Below, piece by piece: positions 33,921-45,134 of a stretch of 64,000 nucleotides of DNA. The notes under the pieces were generated by a model. The model was given only the letters and a program-made list of their open reading frames with translations. It was not told the origin of the DNA and made no database searches. The stretch lies in the NCBI RefSeq assembly GCF_022815725.1, contig NZ_JALGRF010000007.1:239877-303876 (forward strand). The letters are read 5' to 3'. This DNA is from Streptomyces sp. APSN-46.1. GTDB taxonomy: Bacteria; Actinomycetota; Actinomycetes; Streptomycetales; Streptomycetaceae. The position numbers were made by a program, and so were the translations under genes. Numbering within the stretch: position 1 is the stretch's first letter; every line of letters begins with the position of its first letter.

Positions 33921-35077
33921 TCGGCGGGACACCGGGCGAGCACCTCCCTGGCCAGCTGGCGATAGGCGGCGGCGCCGACGGAGTTGGAGGCGTACGTGGT
34001 GATCGGCTCGCCGGCGACCGTGGTCTCCGGGAAGCGCACCGTACGGCCGATGACGGTGTGGTAGACGTGGTCGTCGAAGGCCTCGACGACGCGCGCCAGC
34101 ACCTCACGGCTGTGCACCGTACGGGAGTCGTACATCGTGGCGAGGATGCCGTCGAGCTCCAGCTCCGGGTTGAGCCGCTCCTGCACCTTCTCGATCGTCT
34201 CGGTCAGCAGCGCGACACCACGCAGCGCGAAGAACTCGCACTCCAGCGGCACGATGACCTTGTGAGCCGCCGTCAGGGCGTTCACGGTCAGCAGGCCGAG
34301 CGAGGGCTGACAGTCGATCACGATGTAGTCGTAGTCGGGCAGCAGGGGCTTCAGCGCCCGCTGCAGCGTCGACTCGCGCGCGACCTCACTGACCAACTGC
34401 ACTTCGGCGGCGGACAGGTCGATGTTGCTCGGCAGCAGGTCCATGTTCGGAACCGCCGTCTTGAGCAGCACCTCGTCGGCCGACATGCCCCGCTCCATGA
34501 GCAGGTTGTAGACCGTCAGGTCGAGTTCCATCGGGTTCACGCCGAGACCCACGGACAGCGCGCCCTGCGGGTCGAAGTCGACGAGCAGCACCCGGCGCCC
34601 GTACTCGGCGAGTGCGGCGCCCAGGTTGATGGTCGACGTGGTCTTGCCCACGCCGCCCTTCTGGTTGCACATCGCGATGATCTTCGCCGGACCGTGGTCG
34701 GTCAGCGGACCCGGGATCGGGAAGTACGGCAGCGGCCGTCCGGTCGGGCCGATCCGCTCACGGCGCTGACGGGCAGCGTCGGGGGCGAGAGTGGCCGCGT
34801 ACTCGGGGTCGGGCTCGTACTCCGCGTCGGGGTCGTAGAAGTGCCCCTCGGGCACCTGGTCGTAGTCGGCGAAACCCACGGGCTTTTCGCCGCTCAGGTC
34901 GCCGGCCCTGGAGTTCACGTCTAGGCCGTCCATGCTCTTTCGGGGCGTCGTCATGTGCTGGTGGTTTGCGAAGGTGCGTACTGCGACGGAGCCGACAGCT
35001 TCGAGCCCGGCAGGGCCCTGGCCCCGCTCAGGCGTCCCTGCTCGACCACCTCCAGGAGCAAATGTCGACTCATTCAC
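33917..35077 (-). CDS. ParA-family ATPase (orphan, not beside parB)
   Basis: A 386-residue protein. After an acidic, poorly conserved leader of about 130 residues comes the ParA fold: deviant Walker A (NQKGGVGKTT), LLVDFDPQGALSVGLG, and DYDYIVIDCQPSLGLLTVNAL. It would dimerise on ATP and bind DNA non-specifically, moving or positioning a cargo. It is not the parAB pair near the origin: no parB lies here, and the RHH-like gene follows with a 4-base overlap. The GTG at 35077 has GGAGG 11 bases upstream. Location between scpAB and ald fits the conserved Streptomyces order. Confidence 0.9.
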   Translation of the reverse strand: MNESTFAPGGGRAGTPERGQGPAGLEAVGSVAVRTFANHQHMTTPRKSMDGLDVNSRAGDLSGEKPVGFADYDQVPEGHFYDPDAEYEPDPEYAATLAPDAARQRRERIGPTGRPLPYFPIPGPLTDHGPAKIIAMCNQKGGVGKTTSTINLGAALAEYGRRVLLVDFDPQGALSVGLGVNPMELDLTVYNLLMERGMSADEVLLKTAVPNMDLLPSNIDLSAAEVQLVSEVARESTLQRALKPLLPDYDYIVIDCQPSLGLLTVNALTAAHKVIVPLECEFFALRGVALLTETIEKVQERLNPELELDGILATMYDSRTVHSREVLARVVEAFDDHVYHTVIGRTVRFPETTVAGEPITTYASNSVGAAAYRQLAREVLARCPAE

Positions 35078-35261
35078 AAGTCGTCTTACCTCCTCGGACG
35101 TGACCAGGACACTTATCGATAGGTCAGCGTGGCACCATGCCGACGGTTGGCGACTCTATGGCGTGTCACCGCTCAGCGGCAACACAATCCACCGGACCCG
35201 CCGCGTTGTGTCGGCAACCGAACACCACTCTGTCAAGGGCGTCCGGGGCGCCGCCGCGAGG

Positions 35262-35279
35262 TTTCGCGGGTACGCGAAA
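35262..35279. promoter_or_regulatory. Palindrome TTTCGCG-N4-CGCGAAA upstream of parA
   Basis: A perfect 7-bp inverted repeat about 185 bases before the parA start. Each arm begins with the GTTTC/GAAA-type ends seen in parS, but the centre differs from the ParB consensus. A candidate binding site for the RHH-like partner. Confidence 0.45.
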
Positions 35280-35334
35280 GGGTTAAAGGGTTACGTTCGA
35301 GGCGAGTTGAGCAGTGCTGCCGGGCTCCCCGCAA

Positions 35335-35378
35335 ACGTCTCCGGCCGGACCTTGCGGGCAAGGTCCGGCCGGAGACGT
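35335..35378 (-). terminator. Terminator of ald
   Basis: A perfect 20-bp stem (35335-35354 with 35359-35378, 4-base loop) starts 25 bases beyond the ald stop codon. Confidence 0.8.
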
Positions 35379-35403
35379 GAGATTGACGTCAGTCGTTGAC
35401 GCT

Positions 35404-36519
<1,116 letters not shown>

Positions 36520-36672
36520 CGTCGATCACGGTCCTTGACTCAGGGGGATTTAACGGGGCACTTCCATACATACCCGCCCACAAGAACGCGCAACGGGATG
36601 CACCACGGGACGCCGCGGTGAAGCCAGTCTAATGAAGGACGACGCGCTGTCTAGCCTTGCAAACAAATAATC

Positions 36673-38634
36673 TCAGTCGGAATCACTGCGGATTTCGCAG
36701 GCTGCGGGGTCGTCTCCCAGCAATCTGTCAGCCATCGAGCGGTGCACCCGGGCCGCCGCGGGATCACCCAGCCGGTCGAGCGTGTCGGCGAGCCGCACCT
36801 GGAGCGCGGCCTGAAGGCGCAGGTCTGCGGCACGGCGCGCGAGCTCGACCGCCTCCCGGCAGGTGTGCAGGGATTCCCCGGGCCGCCCGGCGTACTCCTG
36901 GACGCGCGCCATCTCGCTCAACGCCTTTGCCTGGCCCGGGACATCGGCCAGTTTCCGGTAGCCCGCGGCGGCCGCCCGCCAACTGCGCAGCGCGTCCCCG
37001 TACCGGCCCGCGTAGGTGTGCACATTGCCCAGCCGTCCGTACAGCCTGGCCTCGTCCGCGCGCTCCCCGCGGGCGAGGGCCTGGGACAGGGCCCGGCCGA
37101 ACCAGTCGGAGGCCCGGTGCCAGTCCTCCAGCTCCTGGTACGCGCCGCCTACGGATTCCATCGCGCGGCCGGTCGCGTACGGGTCGTTCGCCGCCTTTCC
37201 CGCGTCCAGCGCGGCCCGGTAGCGCTCCAGCGCCTCCTGGGTCCGCCCGGTCTCGGCGTCGAGGTCGGCCAGGTTCAGCAGCGCGGCGGCCTGCTCCCGG
37301 TACAGGTGCCGGCGCTCGGCGACGTCCAGGACCAGGCGGTGCAGCCCGTACAGCTCGGGGGCGGCCGCGGCGGTCCCGCGGTGCTCGGCGAGGGCCCGTA
37401 CGAGGGCGGCCACCAGCCGGCGGGCCAGGGTGTCCAGCTCACCGTCCGCCACCGCGAGGGAGGCGGCCGCCGACAGCGCGGGCAGCCGGGTGTCCAGCCA
37501 GGTCGCGGCCGCCCGCCGGTCGGGGAACCGCAGCGCGCGAGGCAGCCCGTCCAGCTTCTCCCGTACGCCCTCCTCCTCGGCCGCCATGGCCCGGCAGGAG
37601 TGCAGCAGCCGTACGGTGCGCTCCAGCATCCGCGCCCGGGCGAGCTGGACCTCGGCGGGGCGCTCCCTGGCCTCCAGCAGGGCCTGGAGGAGCGGGGTGA
37701 GGCAGCCGGGCAGCAGGAACAGGCCGTCCTGGCTGTGCCGGACGAGTCCCAGCCCGGCGAACTCCTCCAGCATCGACTGGGCGGCGGCCACGGAGCAGCC
37801 GGCGAGGGCGGAGACGGTGTGCGAGTCGATGACGCCGGCGGGTGAGAGCGGAAGCAGGCGCAGGGCGCGCTGGGCGGGCTGCGGCAGGGACTCGTAGACG
37901 AGCCGGAAGGCGCGGCCGAGCGGGCCGTTGACGCCGGGCGGCATCTCGTGGAGCTGCTTGGCCACGTCGGCGACGGAGGCCTTGGGGCGGGCGGCGAGCC
38001 AGCCCCCGGCCAGGCGGAGGGCCGCGGGCTGGCCGCCGCACTCCTCGGCGAGGGCCTCGGCGGCGAGCGGGTCCACGGTGACGCGGATGTCGCCGATGTG
38101 ATGGGCGAGCATCCGCACGGCGGAGGGGGTGTCCAGCCCGCCGAGGGTGCAGGGGCGCACATCCGGAATCCCGGTGAGGGGTCCTTCGGCGGTGACGACG
38201 ACGAGGCACTCGGGGGTGTCGGGCAGCAGGGCGTCCACCTGGAAGGGGTCGGCGGCGTCGTCGATCAGGAGGATCGCGCGGCGGTCGGCGAGGGCGGCGC
38301 GCAGGGCGGAGCTGAGCTCGTCCTCGGCGGCGCCGGGCGGGGTGGGCTGCCGGAGCCCTTCGAGCAGGGTGCGAAGGGCCCGCTCGGTGGCGACGGTCTC
38401 CCCGCCGGGGGTGGTGAGGCGGACCTTGAGCACCCCGTCGGGGTAGTCGCCGGCGATCTCGCGGACGAACGCCTCTGCGAGGGCGGTGCGGCCTGAGCCG
38501 GGGCGCCCGGCGACGAGCAGCACCCGCGCGCGGGGCGCCTTGGCCTTCCGGCCGGAGAGGGTGTCGAGCCCGGTCCGGACGATGTCCTCGCGGAGCTCCT
38601 TGAGCTCACGCCGCCGCCCGACGAAATCCGTCAC
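36673..38634 (-). CDS. STAND-type ATPase with TPR repeats
   Basis: A 653-residue protein. The N-terminal NTPase has a P-loop GRPGSGRT (43-50) in which Arg49 replaces the usual Lys, and Walker B AILLIDDAAD (about 118-127); NB-ARC-like helical domains follow to about 340. TPR-type helices fill the C-terminal half (for example ALLNLADLDAETGRTQEALE, RLGNVHTYAGRYGDALRSW). Such proteins act as signal-dependent regulatory switches. GTG start with GAGGAG about 8 bases upstream. There is no effector domain or SARP DNA-binding domain, and it stands alone. The Lys-to-Arg change may weaken ATP hydrolysis. Confidence 0.85.
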   Translation of the reverse strand: MTDFVGRRRELKELREDIVRTGLDTLSGRKAKAPRARVLLVAGRPGSGRTALAEAFVREIAGDYPDGVLKVRLTTPGGETVATERALRTLLEGLRQPTPPGAAEDELSSALRAALADRRAILLIDDAADPFQVDALLPDTPECLVVVTAEGPLTGIPDVRPCTLGGLDTPSAVRMLAHHIGDIRVTVDPLAAEALAEECGGQPAALRLAGGWLAARPKASVADVAKQLHEMPPGVNGPLGRAFRLVYESLPQPAQRALRLLPLSPAGVIDSHTVSALAGCSVAAAQSMLEEFAGLGLVRHSQDGLFLLPGCLTPLLQALLEARERPAEVQLARARMLERTVRLLHSCRAMAAEEEGVREKLDGLPRALRFPDRRAAATWLDTRLPALSAAASLAVADGELDTLARRLVAALVRALAEHRGTAAAAPELYGLHRLVLDVAERRHLYREQAAALLNLADLDAETGRTQEALERYRAALDAGKAANDPYATGRAMESVGGAYQELEDWHRASDWFGRALSQALARGERADEARLYGRLGNVHTYAGRYGDALRSWRAAAAGYRKLADVPGQAKALSEMARVQEYAGRPGESLHTCREAVELARRAADLRLQAALQVRLADTLDRLGDPAAARVHRSMADRLLGDDPAACEIRSDSD

Positions 38635-38820
38635 GGATCCGCTCCTCTCCCTGCCCCTGCCCTTCGGGGATCCCGAGCGTAGTTCACACAGAGCGACGAC
38701 CCGTGTCGGGCGCGGCGGGCAAATCCCCTGATCGGATCAGCGGATGGTCCTCTTTTTCACGCACCGCTCGCGCGGGCAGGGCCCGAGCCGGTCCTGGGGC
38801 ATGGCCGCCGTCTGCGGGCC

Positions 38821-38990
38821 CGCCGCTGCGCGGAGCTGCTCCCCGCCCCGCCCTTTCACCGTTTCTCCCCCAGCTACCGCTGGGAGGTGCCCCCAGGGCT
38901 CTGCCCGGACCCGCGCCTCAAACGCCGGCGAGGCTGAAAGATCCAGCCTCGCCGGCGTTTGAGGCGCGGGGGTTCGGGGGCGGAGCCCCC
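38821..38990. repeat. Dispersed composite repeat, locus B
   Basis: Within the 379-base gap between the STAND and NUDIX genes. It starts with CCGCTGCGCGGAGCT and CTCCCCGCCCCGCCC, continues through GGGCTCTGCCCGGACCCG, and ends in the GCCGGCGTTTGAGGCGCGG core. The same order is found at locus C (50.3 kb). The rest of the gap holds no gene. Confidence 0.8.
38910..38970 (-). terminator. Long perfect hairpin after NUDIX gene
   Basis: A 26-bp perfect stem (38910-38935 with 38945-38970, 9-base loop) built from two facing copies of the dispersed repeat core. It lies 44 bases beyond the NUDIX stop codon and probably terminates transcription. Confidence 0.7.
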
Positions 38991-39013
38991 GACAGCGGCG
39001 CCGCACCCGGCGG

Positions 39014-39643
39014 CTACGCCTCGTAGGGACGGGCCGGCCAGGGTGCGTCGGCCGGGCGCAGCGCGGTCAGGCCGTCACCAGCCAGCGCAGCGGAAACGGC
39101 CAGCACCCCCGTCACCAGCCCCGGGTTGCCCAGCTCGCCCGCCAGAACGCCCCGGACCAGGTCGGCCAGCGGAACCCACGCCAGCTCCATGTCCGCCTCC
39201 TCCGACGCGGACTCCGCGTACCGCTCCCCGTCCGCCGCCGAGACGCCCCGGGCGAGGAAGACCCGGATCGCCTCGTCCGAGCCGCCGGGCGACGCGTAGA
39301 AGTCGGCCAGCACCCGCCAGTCCTCCGCCTTGACGTGCGCCTCCTCGTACAGCTCCCGCCGCGCCGCGTCCAGCGGGTTCTCCCCCGATACGTCCAGCAG
39401 CCCCGCCGGCAGCTCCCACAGCCGCCGTCGCACGGGATGCCGGTACTGGCTCAGCACCAGCACCCGCCCCGCCTCGTCCAGCACCAGCACGCACACCGAG
39501 CCGGGGTGCACCTGGTAGTCGCGACGGGCCGCGGACCCGTCGGGCATCCGGACCTCGTCGGAGTTCACCGCCGTCTTCGCGCCCTGGAACGGCCTCTGGG
39601 TCGACAGCGTCTCCCAGGATTCCGACGTGTCCTTGATGTTCAT
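39014..39643 (-). CDS. NUDIX hydrolase, ADP-ribose pyrophosphatase-like
   Basis: A 209-residue hydrolase with the NUDIX box in GLLDVSGENPLDAARRELYEE and the preceding LWELPAG of ADP-sugar pyrophosphatases; VLSQYRHPVRR is typical of the ADP-ribose subgroup. It would split ADP-ribose into AMP and ribose 5-phosphate. ATG start with GAGGG about 9 bases upstream. It follows pyrG with 89 bases between, in which a strong hairpin lies, so it may be partly uncoupled. It is one of several ADP-ribose/NAD genes in this window. Confidence 0.92.
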   Translation of the reverse strand: MNIKDTSESWETLSTQRPFQGAKTAVNSDEVRMPDGSAARRDYQVHPGSVCVLVLDEAGRVLVLSQYRHPVRRRLWELPAGLLDVSGENPLDAARRELYEEAHVKAEDWRVLADFYASPGGSDEAIRVFLARGVSAADGERYAESASEEADMELAWVPLADLVRGVLAGELGNPGLVTGVLAVSAALAGDGLTALRPADAPWPARPYEA

Positions 39644-39667
39644 GCCCCGAAGCCCTCCACAACGCGC

Positions 39668-39703
39668 GACAGCCGGGGTACGGATCTCCGTACCCCGGCT
39701 GTC
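39668..39703 (-). terminator. Hairpin between pyrG and NUDIX gene
   Basis: A perfect 16-bp stem (39668-39683 with 39688-39703, 4-base loop), 29 bases after the pyrG stop. It could end or attenuate transcription into the NUDIX gene. Confidence 0.65.
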
Positions 39704-39732
39704 TACGTTATGCGGACGCGGCCGCCGTCAGA

Positions 39733-41385
<1,653 letters not shown>

Positions 41386-41857
41386 CGCCAAGAGGGGGCT
41401 CCCGTGGTCGCGAAGTGAGGTGCGTCCGGCGCCGGCCACCGTCGAACCGGAAGGTCTCAGGGGGCGCCGAAGCTGCGGTTTCGGGGCTCCTGATTCGCAC
41501 AGGCAGACCACCGGTCCACGGGGTACCAGCCTATCAGCGCCCGGACGGGTCTGCCTCCGGCCACACGGCCGCGGCGGCAGGCGAACGGCGCGGCGCGACC
41601 GTCCGGCCTGGTCACAAGCAGGGTCACCCATTCGGCCCAGTCTCATTGTCGGCGGGCTTACGGAGATCACTAGGGTGCCGACATATCCTGCTCGGATATC
41701 GCTTCACATCGCCCGCCGAGCAGTCCGGCAGACGGCGCGACCCCGCCGACATACGGAATCATGGCTCGATGCGGGGGTCCCTCCCACAGGAGACCGCGCA
41801 ACCGCGCATTGCAAGCGCCCTTCGGGGCGGACGTGGCCGTTCGACTGGAGATGCAAC
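41386..41857. other. 472-base divergent promoter region of pyrG and GH15 gene
   Basis: No gene is seen. A perfect palindrome ATATCC-N5-GGATAT lies at 41683-41699. The segment next to pyrG is GC-rich without a clear leader structure. Confidence 0.5.
41683..41699. promoter_or_regulatory. Palindrome ATATCC-TGCTC-GGATAT
   Basis: A perfect 6-bp inverted repeat with a 5-base spacer, about 160 bases before the GH15 gene. It could be an operator for either divergent gene. No protein is assigned. Confidence 0.4.
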
Positions 41858-43663
41858 GTGTCCGGGCGCATCGAGGATTACGCACTGATCGGTGACATGC
41901 AGACAGCCGCGCTCGTCTGCCGGGACGGATCGGTGGACTGGCTGTGTCTGCCCCGTTTCGACTCCCATGCCATCTTCGCGGGCATCCTCGGCACCGAGGA
42001 CCACGGGTTCTGGCGGATCGGCCCCGCGTTCCCGGCCGGGGCCGAGGCCCCGCGCGCGAGCCGCCGGAGCTACCGCGGCGACTCGCTGGTGCTGGAGTCC
42101 GAGTGGGACACGCCGCGCGGCACGGTCCGGGTCATCGATTTCATGCCGCCTCGCGAGGGCCACGCCCCGCAGCTGATCCGCATCGTCGAGGGCGTGAGCG
42201 GGCGCGTGCGGATGCACTCCGCGCTGCGCATGCGGTTCAGCTACGGGCGGGTCGTGCCCTGGGTGCACAAGGTGGACGGGCGCACGGTCGCCGTGGCGGG
42301 GCCCGACTCCGTCTGGCTGGACGCCGACGCGCAGACCTACGGCAAGGACCTGACGACGTACTCCGACTTCACCCTCGGGCCGGGCGACCGGCGGGCCTTC
42401 TGCATCAGCTGGCAGCCCTCGCACAAGGGCGCTCCGGAAGCCCCCGACGCCGAGTCGGCGCTGGAGGCCACCGCCGAGTTCTGGCGCGAGTGGGTCGAGC
42501 AGTGCACGTACCACGGGCCCTACCGGGAGGCGGTGATCCGCTCCCTGATCACCCTCAAGGCGCTGACGTACGCGCCCACGGGCGGGATCGTCGCCGCCCC
42601 GACCACCTCCCTCCCGGAGGAGATCGGCGGCGTGCGGAACTGGGACTACCGCTACACCTGGCTGCGGGACGCGGCGATCACCCTCTCCTCGCTGCTGCGC
42701 ACCGGCTACCGCGAGGAGGCCCGGGCCTGGCGCGAGTGGCTGCTGCGCGCGGTGGCCGGCGACCCGGAGAACCTCCAGATCATGTACGGGATCGCGGGCG
42801 AGCGGGAGCTCGGCGAGACCGAACTCGACTGGCTGCCCGGGTACGAGAACTCGCGGCCGGTCCGCGTCGGCAACGGCGCGGCGGGCCAGCTCCAGCTCGA
42901 CGTGTACGGCGAGGTCACCGAGGCCCTGCACCTGGGTCACATGACGGGCCTGGCCCGCAGCGACTACGCCGCGCTGCTCCAGCTCAAGCTGATCCGCTAC
43001 CTGGAGACCCACTGGGACCAGCCGGACGAGGGCATTTGGGAGGTGCGCGGCCCGCGCCGCCACTTCGTGCACTCGAAGGTGATGGCCTGGGTGGCCGTGG
43101 ACCGCACGATCAAGCTGATCGAGAGCGGGGACGCGGACGGCCCGCTGGACCGCTGGCGCGAACTGCGCGACGAGATCCACCAGGACGTGTGCGAGAAGGG
43201 CTACGACAAGGAGCGCAACACCTTCACCCAGTCGTACGGGTCGAAGGAGCTGGACGCCTCCCTGCTGCTGATTCCGCAGATGGGCTTCCTGCCGCCGGAC
43301 GACAAGCGGGTCATCGGCACCATCGAGGCGATCCAGCGCGAGCTGTCCACGCCCGACGGGTTCATCCTGCGGTACCCGACGAGCGGCGCGGAGGCCGGCG
43401 TGGACGGCCTGGAGGGGGACGAGGGGGCCTTCCTCGCCTGCTCGTTCTGGATGGCCGACGACCTCGCGATGATCGGCCGGGTGGACGAGGCCCGCCGGCT
43501 CTTCGAGAGGCTGCTGTCGCTGCGCAACGACCTGGGGCTGCTGGCCGAGGAGTGGGATCCGCGCCTGCAACGGCAGGTCGGGAACTTCCCGCAGGCGTTC
43601 AGCCACGTCCCCCTGATCGACACGGCGCTGCGGCTGACGGCGAGCGGGGCGTACGGGGGCTGA
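41858..43663 (+). CDS. Glycoside hydrolase family 15 protein (glucoamylase/trehalase-like)
   Basis: A 601-residue enzyme. The N-terminal beta-domain begins IEDYALIGDMQTAALVCRDG and SVDWLCLPRFDS; the (alpha/alpha)6 domain contains GGVRNWDYRYTWLRDAA, ENLQIMYGI and the C-terminal LAEEWDP segment with the likely catalytic Glu. Related actinobacterial proteins hydrolyse trehalose or alpha-glucans in the cytosol. The GTG start at 41858 has TGGAG 7 bases upstream. No signal peptide. It stands alone, 74 bases before the FAD gene. Substrate not determinable from sequence. Confidence 0.93.
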   Translation: MSGRIEDYALIGDMQTAALVCRDGSVDWLCLPRFDSHAIFAGILGTEDHGFWRIGPAFPAGAEAPRASRRSYRGDSLVLESEWDTPRGTVRVIDFMPPREGHAPQLIRIVEGVSGRVRMHSALRMRFSYGRVVPWVHKVDGRTVAVAGPDSVWLDADAQTYGKDLTTYSDFTLGPGDRRAFCISWQPSHKGAPEAPDAESALEATAEFWREWVEQCTYHGPYREAVIRSLITLKALTYAPTGGIVAAPTTSLPEEIGGVRNWDYRYTWLRDAAITLSSLLRTGYREEARAWREWLLRAVAGDPENLQIMYGIAGERELGETELDWLPGYENSRPVRVGNGAAGQLQLDVYGEVTEALHLGHMTGLARSDYAALLQLKLIRYLETHWDQPDEGIWEVRGPRRHFVHSKVMAWVAVDRTIKLIESGDADGPLDRWRELRDEIHQDVCEKGYDKERNTFTQSYGSKELDASLLLIPQMGFLPPDDKRVIGTIEAIQRELSTPDGFILRYPTSGAEAGVDGLEGDEGAFLACSFWMADDLAMIGRVDEARRLFERLLSLRNDLGLLAEEWDPRLQRQVGNFPQAFSHVPLIDTALRLTASGAYGG

Positions 43664-43736
43664 TCCCGGCGCGCCGTGCGGATCGTGCCCGCCTACGCTG
43701 AAGAGGTCCCATGCCCTTCTCGGAAGGGGGTAGCCC

Positions 43737-45119
43737 ATGGCGCCCTTCACGAAGGCGGCCACGGCGCTCGCCGCGCTCCGCGAGGACGTGTCCGGCCAGG
43801 TCTTCGCTCCCGCGGATCCGGGGTACGAGGAGGCGCGGACGGTCTTCAACGCGATGATCGACCGCCGGCCGGCCGTCATCGTCCAGTGCGAGAGCGTCCC
43901 GGACGTGGCCACGGCGGTGCGCTTCGCCCGCGACCTGGACCTCCACATCGCGGTGCGCGGCGGTGGCCACAGCGTGGCCGGCCAGGCCCTCAACGACGGC
44001 GGAGTGGTGGTGGACCTGCGCCGGATGCACGAGGTGACGGTCCATCCGGCCGCCAAGGCGGCCCGGATCGAGGGCGGGGCCACGATGAGCCACCTGGACC
44101 GGGCCTGCCAGCCGCACGACCTGGCGACCACCGGCGGCCGCGCCTCCACGACCGGCGTGGGCGGTTTCGTGCTGGGCGGCGGCTCGGGCTGGCTGGACCG
44201 GGCGTTCGGCCTGGCCGTCGACAACCTCCTCGGGGTCGAGCTGGTCACGGCCGACGGCTCGCTGGTCGAGGCCACGGCCGAGGAGAACCCGGAGCTGTTC
44301 TGGGCTCTGCACGGCGGCGGCGGGAACTTCGGCATCGCCACGGCGCTCACCCTGCGGCTGCACGAGCTGCCCGCCATGTCGATGGCGCTGGTGCTGTACC
44401 TGCCCGAGCACGGGCGCCAAGCCGTGCGCACGTACCGGAACCTGATCGAGGCCGGGCCCCCCGAGGCGAGCGGCATGGTGCTCTACATGTGCGCCCCGCC
44501 GGAGGACTTCATACCGCCGCGGCTGGTCGGTCAGCTGCTGTGCGGCGTGCTGCTGACGTACGCCGGGCCCGAGGAGCGGATGCGCAAGCTCGCCGGGCCG
44601 CTGCTGGCGCTCCCGCACGAGGCGGAGATCGTGACGGCCATCCCCTACGCCGACCTCCAGTGCATGATCGACGACCCGCCGGGCCTGCGGAACTACTGGT
44701 CGGCGGAGTATCTGACCGGCCTGCCGGACGAACTGGTGGAGGTCTACTGCGCACGCGGCGAGTCGCTGCCGCTGCCGACCGGCACCCAGCACGCCCTGTG
44801 GCCGCAGGGCGGGGCCATCGCCGCCGGACCGGAGGTCTGGCCGGTTCCGTACCGGGACGCGGCGTGGACCGTGCACCCCTTCGGGATCTGGGAGGACCCG
44901 GCGGACGACGCCCGCAACATCCAGTTCGTCAAGGACGTCCGCGCCGACGTCCAGCCGTGGAGCACCGGCGCGGTCTACCTCAACTTCATCGGCGACGAGG
45001 GCGCGGACCGGGTGGTCGCCGGGCTCGGCGCCGAGAACACCCGGCGCCTGGCCGCGGTGAAGCGGGAGTACGACCCGGACAACGTCTTCCGCTTCAACCA
45101 CAACATCAAGCCCGCCTGA
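43737..45119 (+). CDS. FAD-binding oxidoreductase (BBE/VAO family)
   Basis: A 460-residue flavoenzyme. The PCMH domain has RGGGHSVAGQ with His78, which would bind FAD covalently, and the GVGGFVLGGGSGWL loop; the second (Cys) attachment site of bicovalent relatives is absent (GGRASTTGVGG). The C-terminal BBE segment is NVFRFNHNIKP. Such enzymes oxidise sugars, alcohols or alkaloid-like compounds. ATG start with GGAAGGGG about 8 bases upstream. No signal peptide. Convergent with the amine oxidase gene. Substrate unknown. Confidence 0.92.
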   Translation: MAPFTKAATALAALREDVSGQVFAPADPGYEEARTVFNAMIDRRPAVIVQCESVPDVATAVRFARDLDLHIAVRGGGHSVAGQALNDGGVVVDLRRMHEVTVHPAAKAARIEGGATMSHLDRACQPHDLATTGGRASTTGVGGFVLGGGSGWLDRAFGLAVDNLLGVELVTADGSLVEATAEENPELFWALHGGGGNFGIATALTLRLHELPAMSMALVLYLPEHGRQAVRTYRNLIEAGPPEASGMVLYMCAPPEDFIPPRLVGQLLCGVLLTYAGPEERMRKLAGPLLALPHEAEIVTAIPYADLQCMIDDPPGLRNYWSAEYLTGLPDELVEVYCARGESLPLPTGTQHALWPQGGAIAAGPEVWPVPYRDAAWTVHPFGIWEDPADDARNIQFVKDVRADVQPWSTGAVYLNFIGDEGADRVVAGLGAENTRRLAAVKREYDPDNVFRFNHNIKPA

Positions 45120-45134
45120 CCGGGTCAGATCCGA

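Larger units (their letters stand above)
35078..35403. other. 326-base gap upstream of orphan parA
   Basis: Holds the parA promoter region, the palindrome at 35262-35279 and the ald terminator (35335-35378). No gene is seen. Confidence 0.6.

Noticed and set aside
35262..35279. Reading the palindrome upstream of parA as a true parS site
   Set aside because: Only the outer GTTTC/GAAA ends resemble parS; the centre and arm spacing differ from the ParB consensus, and no parB gene is present.
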